A stretch of 64,000 bases of DNA from Clostridiales bacterium (lineage in GTDB: Bacteria > Bacillota > Clostridia > Saccharofermentanales > Saccharofermentanaceae): positions 1 through 64,000 of the forward strand of contig JAFVDI010000010.1 in assembly GCA_017478485.1 (NCBI GenBank), read 5' to 3'. The notes beneath the pieces were generated by a model, which worked only from the letters and a program-made list of their open reading frames with translations, made no database searches and was not told where the DNA came from. This document shows, piece after piece, positions 33,964 through 42,697 of this stretch (position 1 is its first letter; every line of letters starts with the position of its first letter). A program made the position numbers and the translations under genes.

Positions 33964-34090
33964 TCCTCTGTTATGTCCTCACTTTTTGTGAAAACAGAGG
34001 ACCAAACAGGGGATTTTGCCCGATGTTGCCTTAAATCCTCTGTTATGTCCTCTCTTTTTGTGAAAACAGAGGACCAAACAGGGGATTTTT
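33964..34090. repeat. Hairpin array family A, two units (72-bp period)
   Basis: Two near-identical units start at 33964 and 34036. Each has TCCTCTGTT, a T-rich centre and AACAGAGGA, followed by CCAAACAGGGGATTTT. The hairpin unit recurs at 61354-61547 in inverse orientation with the same period. No protein frame explains it. Confidence 0.85.
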
Positions 34091-34097
34091 AATGTTC

Positions 34098-34150
34098 AAT
34101 CCCAATTACTCTCCCAATTTTGAATGAAACCGGGAGACTAAGTGGGGATA
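34098..34150. repeat. Hairpin family B unit
   Basis: TCCCAATTACTCTCCCAATTTT is mirrored by AAACCGGGAGACTAAGTGGGGA around a short centre. A related sequence lies at 61292-61331. It follows the family A array directly. Confidence 0.6.
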
Positions 34151-34288
34151 TTTGACCCTTTTTGACCTGTTTACCCGAAATATGTCTCTGCCATAGGGAC
34201 AAACTGCCAAGAGAGTCAGCAGGCATTTGAGAAATAGTTAGTGATAGAATAATTAAATAAGTAAAGCACGTTAAGGAGCTTATTCTTC

Positions 34289-35194
34289 ATGGTGACGCAA
34301 TCTTTTACCGAGATCCTGCTTTATAACGGTGCAGCGTGTCTTGCCGTGTTTTATTTTGTGTTCCTGATAATCACGGCCTCCATGTTCGCAAGGCAGAAGA
34401 ACTCGACCGAGAAGCCCAACCGGTATCTTTCTGACCGCATTATCCTTTACCCTTCTGGATATACGAAAAAACTCAAAGTAATGGCTTTGATAACCTTCAC
34501 GGGATATCTCGTTTTGCTGCCCTCGGTAATTGCTTACGGCATCGGCTGCGCAACTATGAAAGAGCGCGAATGGATACCCGCAGCCATAACTTTTGTCATA
34601 GCATTCATCATATGGATCATAATCGCCACTAAGCCGTTTACCCACAGGGAATCGTGCCTGATCATAGATGAACAGAAGGTCACCGTTAAGTACAAGGACA
34701 GCGCGGAAGAGGACAAGGTCTTCTATATTTCGCGTTACGCAAACGATACCCGTGAGACCAAATATGTCGCAAAGATGCTCGTTTTCGAAGGTGTTGAGGG
34801 CAAAGAAGAGCTGTCGCTTCATTTTCTGCGCAGCGCCGATGCCGTAGCGACTGCCACTTTTGTAGATTTCATAAAGAAGAACGGAAGGATGCCTGTCGTT
34901 CAGCAGGTTGCTTCAAAGCAGGAGGCGGCTCAGCGCATGGCCGAACAGCGGCAGGCGCAGCGTCAGGCGGACAATGAGGCTTTCATCAGGGAGCAGCAGG
35001 AGCTGATCAACGACGGGCCGAGATACAGAGCATATCTCGAAAAGGTCTATGCGAAGATCCCGGATGCCGAAAGAGAGAAGATCGCAGATCTCATGAGGCA
35101 GAACAGGAAGATCGAGGCGGTCAAGGAAGCTCGTGAATTTACCGGAGAGGGCCTTAGGATCGCCAAGGATCTTGTCGAAACATTTTTCGAGTGA
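34289..35194 (+). CDS. Membrane protein ending in an L7/L12-like motif
   Basis: The protein has 301 residues. There are three N-terminal hydrophobic segments (~10-30, 65-85, 93-113), then a domain with beta-strands and a Gln/Arg-rich coiled coil (~205-240, for example AAQRMAEQRQAQRQADNEAF). The last ~35 residues read IADLMRQNRKIEAVKEAREF then TGEGLRIAKDLVE, matching the C-terminal helices of ribosomal protein L7/L12. It is not a ribosomal protein; similar tails occur in small Gram-positive membrane proteins. Partner unknown. AAGGAG is upstream. Confidence 0.75.
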   Translation: MVTQSFTEILLYNGAACLAVFYFVFLIITASMFARQKNSTEKPNRYLSDRIILYPSGYTKKLKVMALITFTGYLVLLPSVIAYGIGCATMKEREWIPAAITFVIAFIIWIIIATKPFTHRESCLIIDEQKVTVKYKDSAEEDKVFYISRYANDTRETKYVAKMLVFEGVEGKEELSLHFLRSADAVATATFVDFIKKNGRMPVVQQVASKQEAAQRMAEQRQAQRQADNEAFIREQQELINDGPRYRAYLEKVYAKIPDAEREKIADLMRQNRKIEAVKEAREFTGEGLRIAKDLVETFFE

Positions 35195-35232
35195 CGAAAT
35201 GAAAAATACCTCAAGGACGCTGAAAAACATCA

Positions 35233-36813
35233 ATGGTTGACGGGAAGAGAAGGAAAGTAGATAAGAACAGCTCAAAGGCTGAGATCGTTCTTGCCGTGAT
35301 AACTTTTATCCTGGCAGTGATAACCTGCGCGGCAGGCTTTTTGGAAGTCCGGCATTACAACGAGACATTAAACAACTGCACGTCAGTGGTCATGGGATCC
35401 GTGGAACAGGAAGGCACGGGGATCCTTTACGGTATGAGAAACACTGTTGAGGGCAGGTACCTGAGTTCCGGCAAATCCAAAAAGTACTGGATAAAGATCA
35501 CCGTCCGGACTGACGGGGTATTCAAAAGGACCCCTCTTTATGCGGGCGCCGGCTACGGAAATGAGGGCGACCGGCTCGAGATACATTACAACCCCGCAGA
35601 TCCCGATGAATACTACATTGGTAACAATGTTAAAGATACCCGTTCAGCGGCTGTTTTCTTGTTTTCGGTCAGCGGGATATTCCTGGCAATGGCCGTGATC
35701 ATTGTGGTTCATCTCAATCTGAAGAAAAAGGCCCCGGAGAGCGGTAAGAAGGCAGCAAAAACCGCTGCTCCGAAAAAAGAAAAACTGACTCCGAGAGAAA
35801 AGTTCTTAAAAAGAGCGGAGGTCTATACCAGGCATTACACCAACGAGCGCATCCGCGCGCAGATCCTGGAGGACTGCGTGCTTTACAGATTCATGGTGGT
35901 CTCTTTCCTGGTCGCTTGTTTTCTCATATTGCTGAGCGTCGGCAGGACCATAAAGGACATAAACACAGATCATAAGGTCCCGTTCAATAATTATTTCTGG
36001 AATATCACCGATGACTTCTACAGCGTGGAGATCACGGAAAAGCCGCAAAAGGTCTATGGCTCTTACTACGATCTGACCGTGGGGGACGATCACATACCGG
36101 CCGTGAATTTCGATTTCGGTTCGATAAGCGAGAAGGACGTTCCCGTTAAGCTCCGCGGAAAGATCAGGAGAGTGAGGGATTCCAGGAAAGAGGACAGGAA
36201 GAACATCAAAGAATACTATCAAAAGACGGGTTATCTTGAGACATTGAAGGAAGAGGAGTACTGCTTCTACTACCTTGACGGCTCGTTTCCGAATATGTGG
36301 AACGAGCTTAAGAATAACCATCCGTTCGGACTGGTATTCGGCCTGACGATCCTTGTGGTCTTAGCATTAGTAAATTACGATGACAACACGCTGAATACGG
36401 CAAAGCACATAAGACCTGCGGTAAGCGGCAGGCGGCGCAGTGCAAAACAGATAGACGATCTGGCTAATCACCCTGATACTGTCTGGCTGGAAGCTCCGGA
36501 GGTCTTTGTTACGCCTGAGGCCCTGATCGGGATAAATAAAGGCATAACCGTGATCGATTACGATGATATCGCCGGCCTCGAGGTCAGGACAAGAAATCAC
36601 AGCCGGCGCACTTACAGAGGACCGCGCGGCAGGGTGACTGCCGGACGTGCAATTTACCATGCCCTTACCGATCACTACACTGAATGGCAGACATACCGTC
36701 TGATCATCAAGACCAAAAGACACAGGAGAATGGTCCTGACGGAGACACGGCACAAAGACGGATACAAGGAATTGCTGCCGTATCTGAACAGCAGATGCGG
36801 GGATCTTACTTAA
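35233..36813 (+). CDS. DUF3592-type membrane protein
   Basis: The protein has 526 residues. The first membrane segment (IVLAVITFILAVITCAAGFL) is followed by a beta-rich extracellular region with GDRLEIHYNPADPDEYYIGN, the pattern of DUF3592, and a second segment. A Lys-rich cytoplasmic loop, two more membrane segments and a long C-terminal cytoplasmic part follow, the last containing a repeat of hydrophobic-charged strands. The ATG is 38 bases after the previous stop, without a strong site. Function unknown. Confidence 0.65.
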   Translation: MVDGKRRKVDKNSSKAEIVLAVITFILAVITCAAGFLEVRHYNETLNNCTSVVMGSVEQEGTGILYGMRNTVEGRYLSSGKSKKYWIKITVRTDGVFKRTPLYAGAGYGNEGDRLEIHYNPADPDEYYIGNNVKDTRSAAVFLFSVSGIFLAMAVIIVVHLNLKKKAPESGKKAAKTAAPKKEKLTPREKFLKRAEVYTRHYTNERIRAQILEDCVLYRFMVVSFLVACFLILLSVGRTIKDINTDHKVPFNNYFWNITDDFYSVEITEKPQKVYGSYYDLTVGDDHIPAVNFDFGSISEKDVPVKLRGKIRRVRDSRKEDRKNIKEYYQKTGYLETLKEEEYCFYYLDGSFPNMWNELKNNHPFGLVFGLTILVVLALVNYDDNTLNTAKHIRPAVSGRRRSAKQIDDLANHPDTVWLEAPEVFVTPEALIGINKGITVIDYDDIAGLEVRTRNHSRRTYRGPRGRVTAGRAIYHALTDHYTEWQTYRLIIKTKRHRRMVLTETRHKDGYKELLPYLNSRCGDLT

Positions 36814-36867
36814 TTTGCAGGTTTTAGGTACAGATTCGGACAATAGCTCGAAAAGACGTCAGGACCG

Positions 36868-38535
36868 TTACCTGAGATCTTTTGCGCTGAAGGTATAGAC
36901 CTTGCCGTAATCGCCGTCGAGGCAGATGTTTACCGAGAAGTCGTCAAGGTTATAGATGCAGGACCACTCAGTATCGAACATTGAATTGCTCTTGACCATG
37001 GCAAGTATTTCCATGGCTTTCCGGTCCGTGACCACGCGCGTACTGCCGAGCTGCTTTTCGATCGTTTCCATCCTTTTGTCGGGAGCGCCTTCGTCGTGGT
37101 GGCTTCCGGGTGCGACAATGCTGTTGGTGCAGCATGCTTTTTCAGTTGTTACCATCTTGCCGTCAAGCCATTCGACTACAACGTATCTGCCGGATCTGTC
37201 CGTGACGAAGAGATGGAAATCGGCGCGCATGTCGGAATGTATGTCGTATTTATCGAGAAGAGCCAGTGCCTCGTCGACGTTTGCGCATCTGTCGAGGATC
37301 GCCCTGATCGCGCAGAAGACTAGAAGATCGGGTTTGCCGTTGTCCTGATGGGTCTCGTCGACGTTGAGCTGGAGGATGCCGGCAGCGAGCCCCTTTTCGT
37401 TCATGCCGTCAACGATGAAATAAGGCGTGATCATCATGGCAAGTCTGCCTTGCGGAGAATCGGGGCTTACCGGGTATGTCTTTCCAACGCCGAGAACTCC
37501 TATGTCTGCGATGCCGATCGATTCGTATGCACCCTCGGGATGTGAATGGATGAGGAGCGTGTCTGTCTCGGGGAAGTCGAAATTGCGCCCGAATATGTGC
37601 TTGCCGTCAGGTGTCTGTGCAGCAAAAGCCGAGCAGCCGAAATTAAAGTTTTCCACAAAGACGTTCGGTGCGCCGTACAAGTGTCTGCCGAATGTCCAGC
37701 TTATAAGTTCATTAATGCTCTTGGAACCTGAATCGAGCATGCCCTGCGTGTCCGTGCATTCGAGGTTCTTCATCGTGTAAAGCCCGTCGCCGGCTTTCTT
37801 TATGGTCAGCATCGTCTTGATCTGATTGAAAAGCATTACCGAGGGGATGATGATCATGAGTGCGAAGACAATAGGCAGTACGATCCTCTTTTTGAGCTTG
37901 AAGACAAAGCATACCTCAAGGACAAAGCTTAAGAAGAAAACGAGTATGCCGGCAGGTATGAACAGTGTCCAGTTGAAAGCTCTGATAGAGGAAACTTCAA
38001 TGCAGTAAGGGATCACGGCTTCCATGATCTTCTCGTGATACCATTTGACCATCTCCGCTTTTTCGGCTTCGGTGAACTTCCTGTTTGCCTCCTGCTCTTT
38101 TCTGGAGATGTACTCGTTCATCGCATCTTCAAAGTACCTGTAATTACTTTCGGCTATCTCATTGAGAGCTTTTTCATCGAGGTATCTTATCCTGCCGCGG
38201 ATGGTGATGCTCTGCGTAGCTTTCGAAAAGTACTGCTGCTTGTCGGTGCTGCTCAGTGCGGACAGATCGAGCACGATGAACTTGCTGTTTTCGTCGTTCA
38301 AGCTGCCCGAAAGCTGCATGACCTTATCCTTAAGGTCCAATATTTCGAAATAGACGAGCATGTCAGTGTTGACATACGTGCCGTCATCTTCAGGCTTTAA
38401 GTTCCTGTGATCGAAATTCTTTTTGAACAGGCCCATTATCCTGCCGCCGTAAAGGCCCGTAATTACGAGCAGGATCCCTGCAAACATCAGCATAGCGGTA
38501 ATGATTATTGCCGGCTTATTTCTCTTCTTTTTCAT
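36868..38535 (-). CDS. Membrane-anchored choloylglycine-hydrolase-like enzyme (CBAH family)
   Basis: The protein has 555 residues from the ATG at 38535 (AAAGGAA upstream). The N-terminus has a membrane helix, an extracytoplasmic region of ~140 residues and two more helices near ~180-235. The C-terminal ~260 residues are an Ntn-hydrolase of the linear amide C-N hydrolase/CBAH type: FGCSAFAAQTPDGKHIFGRN near residue 297 with the nucleophilic Cys, then FIVDGMNEKGLAAGIL and CTNSIVAPG. CBAH enzymes cut bile-salt or acyl-homoserine-lactone amides, but the Cys is normally N-terminal after processing. Here it lies deep in a membrane protein, so it may be cut internally or do something else. Confidence 0.85.
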   Translation of the reverse strand: MKKKRNKPAIIITAMLMFAGILLVITGLYGGRIMGLFKKNFDHRNLKPEDDGTYVNTDMLVYFEILDLKDKVMQLSGSLNDENSKFIVLDLSALSSTDKQQYFSKATQSITIRGRIRYLDEKALNEIAESNYRYFEDAMNEYISRKEQEANRKFTEAEKAEMVKWYHEKIMEAVIPYCIEVSSIRAFNWTLFIPAGILVFFLSFVLEVCFVFKLKKRIVLPIVFALMIIIPSVMLFNQIKTMLTIKKAGDGLYTMKNLECTDTQGMLDSGSKSINELISWTFGRHLYGAPNVFVENFNFGCSAFAAQTPDGKHIFGRNFDFPETDTLLIHSHPEGAYESIGIADIGVLGVGKTYPVSPDSPQGRLAMMITPYFIVDGMNEKGLAAGILQLNVDETHQDNGKPDLLVFCAIRAILDRCANVDEALALLDKYDIHSDMRADFHLFVTDRSGRYVVVEWLDGKMVTTEKACCTNSIVAPGSHHDEGAPDKRMETIEKQLGSTRVVTDRKAMEILAMVKSNSMFDTEWSCIYNLDDFSVNICLDGDYGKVYTFSAKDLR

Positions 38536-38677
38536 ATGGTTTTTTCCTTTCACGGTCAGTCACCCAGTCGAACATGTTTTGAAAACAACCCGTAAAGAGT
38601 GTAACACAGCATATAAAGAAAACCTTATGGAATTCATATATAATGACTGTGGAATAACTGAAGGGAGATGGACCGTT

Positions 38678-39700
38678 ATGAGTGAAATGCGTTGTCAGAG
38701 TTGCGGATTCCGCATGAGAAATGATCCTTTCAACAGCGGATATTACTGTCCCGTGTGTGGAATTGAGCCGCAGGACAAAAGGCCTGTCCTCAAACCGTTC
38801 GAAATGGAATTTGACGTGAAAGCGCTGCAAAAAGAGCCTTCCGCGCCGGCTGACGTCTGCAGGGAAGCACAGGCCCTGCTGGAAGAAGAAAAGTACGATG
38901 AATTGCTTGGGATCTTAAGCGGTCTGAAAAAAGAAGGTCAGGCTGACTCAAAGGTCATACTGCTGTCACTGCTTTGCGGATACCGCGTAAAGAGTACCGA
39001 TGAGCTTCTCAAAAAGATCTCAACAGGTCCCATGTCGGTGATGACTTTTCTGTCGCATCCTGATCTGGATAATCTCATGGAGTACCAGCTGGCAAAGGAT
39101 AATATGTTTGTCGTTCACATCATAGAGTACTTTTCGATCAGCATGATCCTGTCAGGCAAAGATCTCGCGATGCTTCAGAAAAAGCTTAAAGAGCGCCACG
39201 GCAAGGCGGTGAGGAAGGAATCCACGCTGAAAGGCATTGATGAAGAGGATGAGAAAAACTTCAACAGAGCAACAAAGATCAGCGATGCTGTCCGTCCGCC
39301 CGAACCCGGAATAGGGGATTACATAGATGATTTTCTTCATACTCCGCCTAACATGCCCGAGAACATGTATGTTTCCGATTCTCCGGCAGTGAACATGGCA
39401 CTGGATATCTTCGAATTCATAACTGCAGATGGTGATGATATCGTTATGGGAGGTCTATTTGGCTTCTATAAGCCCATGATGCGCACCCGCCAGTATAATT
39501 ACCTGTTGTCAACGCGTCCGGAGAAGATGAATTACAAGATCAACCCGGGATCAAAGTCCGGCAAAGAGGCTGAAGAGGACGGCAAAAAGAAGATCACTCT
39601 TTGTAAGGGCATGGATATGCTCACCCCTGAAGAGCTGGCAGTGCAGAAGGAAAAGCTGCTGTATCAGATAATCCGGGAGGAAAAACTCATCCTGGCCTGA
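38678..39700 (+). CDS. Cytoplasmic protein with N-terminal zinc ribbon
   Basis: The protein has 340 residues from the ATG at 38678 (AAGGGAG upstream). The first ~40 residues bind zinc: MRCQSCGFRM then YYCPVCGIEP. A helical repeat-like domain covers ~55-200 (ALLEEEKYDELLGILSGLKK), and a second helical region follows. No enzyme motif is seen. It precedes the two-component system by 74 bases and could share its function, but that is only position. Confidence 0.6.
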   Translation: MSEMRCQSCGFRMRNDPFNSGYYCPVCGIEPQDKRPVLKPFEMEFDVKALQKEPSAPADVCREAQALLEEEKYDELLGILSGLKKEGQADSKVILLSLLCGYRVKSTDELLKKISTGPMSVMTFLSHPDLDNLMEYQLAKDNMFVVHIIEYFSISMILSGKDLAMLQKKLKERHGKAVRKESTLKGIDEEDEKNFNRATKISDAVRPPEPGIGDYIDDFLHTPPNMPENMYVSDSPAVNMALDIFEFITADGDDIVMGGLFGFYKPMMRTRQYNYLLSTRPEKMNYKINPGSKSGKEAEEDGKKKITLCKGMDMLTPEELAVQKEKLLYQIIREEKLILA

Positions 39701-39774
39701 ACAGGCCTGCATTTCCGCAATGATTTTACAAATCTGATACAAGTCAGTGGTATAGTCTTTTGCGGAGGAGCCTC

Positions 39775-40428
39775 ATGAACATACTTATCATCGAAGACGA
39801 CAAGACCATATCCGCTCTTATGGGCAGGACCCTGACCGGTGCGGGTTACGAATGCGGTTTTGCTTATGACGGGCAGGAAGCCGAGGAGCTTTTTGACAGC
39901 CGCCCGTGGGATCTTGTGCTGCTCGATCTGATGCTGCCGAAGGTCTCCGGGTATGATCTTCTTGAGTATATTACTCCTACGAAAACGCCTGTGATAATCG
40001 TCTCTGCGATGGGGCAGGTGAATGACCGCATCAGGGGCCTTAAGATGGGGGCGGACGATTATATCTGCAAGCCGTTCCAGGTCGCTGAACTCCTGGCCAG
40101 GATCGAGGCCGTGATAAGAAGGACCGCGCCTTCGGAAGATGTTTTCGAGTACAGGGGCGTTGTGGTCAACAACTCCTCGCGCACCGTGACAAAGGACGGC
40201 GAAGAAGTATCTCTTACCGTTAAGGAATTCGATCTTTTGAGCATGCTCATAAACAACCGCAACGTTGCTCTGAGCCGCAGGCAGCTTTATGAATATGTCT
40301 GGAAAGAAGAGTATTACGGCGAGACAAGAACCCTCGACAATCACATAAAGAGGATACGGCAGAAGCTGGGCTTTGAAGACGTCATCAAGACCGTTTTCGG
40401 GATCGGTTACAGGATGGAAACGACTTAA
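39775..40428 (+). CDS. OmpR-family response regulator
   Basis: The protein has 217 residues from the ATG at 39775 (GGAGGAG upstream). The receiver domain holds the acidic pocket (IIEDD) and the phospho-acceptor Asp near residue 51 in DLVLLDLMLPKVSGYDLLEY, plus Lys in DDYICKPFQ. The C-terminal winged helix (LTVKEFDLLSMLINNRNVAL, LDNHIKRIRQKLG) binds DNA. It is cotranscribed with the histidine kinase that follows by 12 bases. The regulon is not evident; the nearby secreted M1 peptidase is a candidate. Confidence 0.95.
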   Translation: MNILIIEDDKTISALMGRTLTGAGYECGFAYDGQEAEELFDSRPWDLVLLDLMLPKVSGYDLLEYITPTKTPVIIVSAMGQVNDRIRGLKMGADDYICKPFQVAELLARIEAVIRRTAPSEDVFEYRGVVVNNSSRTVTKDGEEVSLTVKEFDLLSMLINNRNVALSRRQLYEYVWKEEYYGETRTLDNHIKRIRQKLGFEDVIKTVFGIGYRMETT

Positions 40429-40440
40429 GAACGAGGCCTT

Positions 40441-41841
40441 ATGAAGATATTTGCAAGACTTTATATAGGGATCGTTCTTATACTTGTTTTCGTGCTCATA
40501 GTGTCAGGTCTCCTAATAGTCAACACGTCGCTCAACAAGAATATCGAACGCGAGATAAATAACGGCCTCGAGCGCCATAACATCGTCCAGTCGCTCCTCG
40601 AGACAAACATCGTGGTCGTTACGCGAAGCAAGCCGGCTGTTGCCGAGAACATCCAAAGGGCCGCCGGATACACAAAGACGGGTGAAGGCCCAAAGCTTGT
40701 CGTTCTCATGAACGGTGAGGCCGTTTATGGCGACATAGATTTCTATTCCGATTACAGCGATCTCGGCGAAGGCTCCGTCAGATATAACATCAAGACTGTC
40801 GGAGGGAGTTCATATCTTGAGTGCGGAAGCGTCTTTACCATGCGCGATGTAAAGTACACCTGCATAACGTGTTCCGACATCAGCCGCGTGATAAGCGAGA
40901 ATAATTCACTGAGACATTCATACAGACTTATCTACATCTGTATGCTCGTCGCAGGCGCTTTGTTTGCGCTCGCATTCTCGCTTTATATCACCGGGCCCGT
41001 CAGACGCTTAAGTGAAGCCACAAAGGCCATCTCGGAGGGCGATTATTCGCACAGGATAGATACCGTGACCAACGACGAATTGGGCCGGCTTACGAAGGCA
41101 TACAACACGATGGCGGAAACGATCGAGGAGAAGATAATCGATCTCGAAAAGTCAGTCCAGAGCAAAGAGGATTTCATCGCGGCTTTTGCGCATGAGACAA
41201 AGACGCCCATCACTGGCATCATAGGATATGCGGATCTTATCTATCAGGGGAAGATCAGCGGCGGTGAGGTAAAGGACGCGGCGGGCGTCATAATGTCGGA
41301 AGGCGAAAGGCTACAGCTGCTTTCAAATAAACTCCTTGAGCTGACGGAACTGAGCCGCGGCGAATCCGCGCTCATGAAAGAAGAGATAAGCGCATCTGAC
41401 CTTGAAAAAGACCTCACAGGGCTCCTTAAGATCGATGCGGAAAAGCGTGACTGCGCCATCACTTATGACATTGAAGACGGCTATTTCTGGGCGGATTACG
41501 ACCTCATAAGATCAGTTCTCATCAATCTGATCGAGAACTCGATGAAGGCCGGTGCAAAGCACATAACCGTTAAAGGCGTTCAGGGCGAAGGGGATGCTTT
41601 TACCTTTACCGTAAAAGATGACGGCATGGGAATCCCTGCAGACAAGGTGTCACGCGTCAAAGAGGCGTTTTACATGGTGGATAAATCAAGGAGCAGGGCG
41701 GAGCACGGAGCGGGCCTCGGGCTGTCACTTTGCGACCGGATAGTCAGGCTTCACGGCGGCACCATGGATATTGAGAGCGAAGAAGGAAAGGGCACGAAGA
41801 TTACGGTATATATTCCGGACAGGGCCGAAAAAAACACATGA
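40441..41841 (+). CDS. Sensor histidine kinase (HAMP, HisKA, HATPase)
   Basis: The protein has 466 residues. Two membrane segments (~7-29 and ~165-185) flank an extracellular sensor domain of ~135 residues. A HAMP domain follows (LYITGPVRRLSEATKAISEG). HisKA has the phosphorylated His near residue 250 in FAHETKTPITGIIGYADLIY. The ATPase domain shows the N box (LINLIENSMKAGA), GMGIPADKV and GAGLGLSLCD. It pairs with the response regulator just upstream. The signal is unknown. Confidence 0.95.
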   Translation: MKIFARLYIGIVLILVFVLIVSGLLIVNTSLNKNIEREINNGLERHNIVQSLLETNIVVVTRSKPAVAENIQRAAGYTKTGEGPKLVVLMNGEAVYGDIDFYSDYSDLGEGSVRYNIKTVGGSSYLECGSVFTMRDVKYTCITCSDISRVISENNSLRHSYRLIYICMLVAGALFALAFSLYITGPVRRLSEATKAISEGDYSHRIDTVTNDELGRLTKAYNTMAETIEEKIIDLEKSVQSKEDFIAAFAHETKTPITGIIGYADLIYQGKISGGEVKDAAGVIMSEGERLQLLSNKLLELTELSRGESALMKEEISASDLEKDLTGLLKIDAEKRDCAITYDIEDGYFWADYDLIRSVLINLIENSMKAGAKHITVKGVQGEGDAFTFTVKDDGMGIPADKVSRVKEAFYMVDKSRSRAEHGAGLGLSLCDRIVRLHGGTMDIESEEGKGTKITVYIPDRAEKNT

Positions 41842-41946
41842 TGAGTACCCCTGTGTTACAACCCTGATACATCTGAAGTCTAAGATGGCATCATGACAAC
41901 TGAAACGTTTCTAATGTCAAATACTTAATGATTACGAGGTGATCAA

Positions 41947-42630
41947 ATGAAAAAGAATACTAAGATCGGAATGGGACTTGCAATGGCTTCTATTGTATCT
42001 ATGGCGGCGGTGATTCCTGTCTTTGCAGACGTAAAGCCTTCCTATATCGAGACGACCGGAACGGTTATCTCCATCAATGCCGAAAACACTGTAAGCGGCA
42101 CAGTTGCAGGCGAGCCGGAAAAGAATGAAGAAGATCAGAAGACGTCTGAGATCGATTTCGAGAAGAGTCCGAACTTCTGCAAGTTCTACTTTGATGAGAA
42201 GACCATGGAAGAGAAAGCTCCTGAAGTAAAGCCTTCGGATTATAAGGATCCGGCCATAAGAAAGCTTGCCGAGGAATATGCCAAAAAGGGATATTTCCTC
42301 TCTGACTGCAGATTTGATGCAACGCATTATTCATCGGGGTACGGCAATGACACATACGCTTTCTGCAACGGCTTCTCCGCAGTAGATGACAACAAAGGCA
42401 ACAACAAGGTCTATATCCAGATCGTAAAAGCAACACCCGAGGAATTCAAATGGTATATGACATCAGCATCCGTCTGGGGTGATATGAGCAACAAGGTCAA
42501 AAAGATAACCGATTCGGTATTCAGAAACGAGAACAGTTTCCTTACCGAGCAGTACAGCTACGATAACGAAAACCAGATAATGACGATCGAGGTCAATTTC
42601 AAGCCCGCTGCCGCAAAAGCTGTCGGCTGA
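41947..42630 (+). CDS. Secreted protein of unknown function
   Basis: The protein has 227 residues, with GAGGTGAT upstream. The signal peptide (~1-28) ends at PVFADV with a cleavage site after FAD. An acidic linker (PEKNEEDQKTSEIDFEKSPN) leads to a beta-rich domain with YFDEKTMEEKAPE and YAFCNGFSAVDDNKGN. No family is recognised. It follows the histidine kinase by 105 bases and is ended by a good terminator. Confidence 0.6.
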   Translation: MKKNTKIGMGLAMASIVSMAAVIPVFADVKPSYIETTGTVISINAENTVSGTVAGEPEKNEEDQKTSEIDFEKSPNFCKFYFDEKTMEEKAPEVKPSDYKDPAIRKLAEEYAKKGYFLSDCRFDATHYSSGYGNDTYAFCNGFSAVDDNKGNNKVYIQIVKATPEEFKWYMTSASVWGDMSNKVKKITDSVFRNENSFLTEQYSYDNENQIMTIEVNFKPAAAKAVG

Positions 42631-42647
42631 TATATATAAGCATTGAT

Positions 42648-42676
42648 AAAGCCGGTCACGAACTGTGGCCGGCTTT
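42648..42676 (+). terminator. Terminator between convergent genes
   Basis: AAAGCCGG-CAC pairs with GTG-CCGGCTTT around a short loop, with T-rich sequence ATTGTTTT after it. It also has A-rich sequence before it, so it may serve the M1 peptidase gene on the other strand. Confidence 0.75.
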
Positions 42677-42697
42677 ATTGTTTTGCTTGATATTTCT

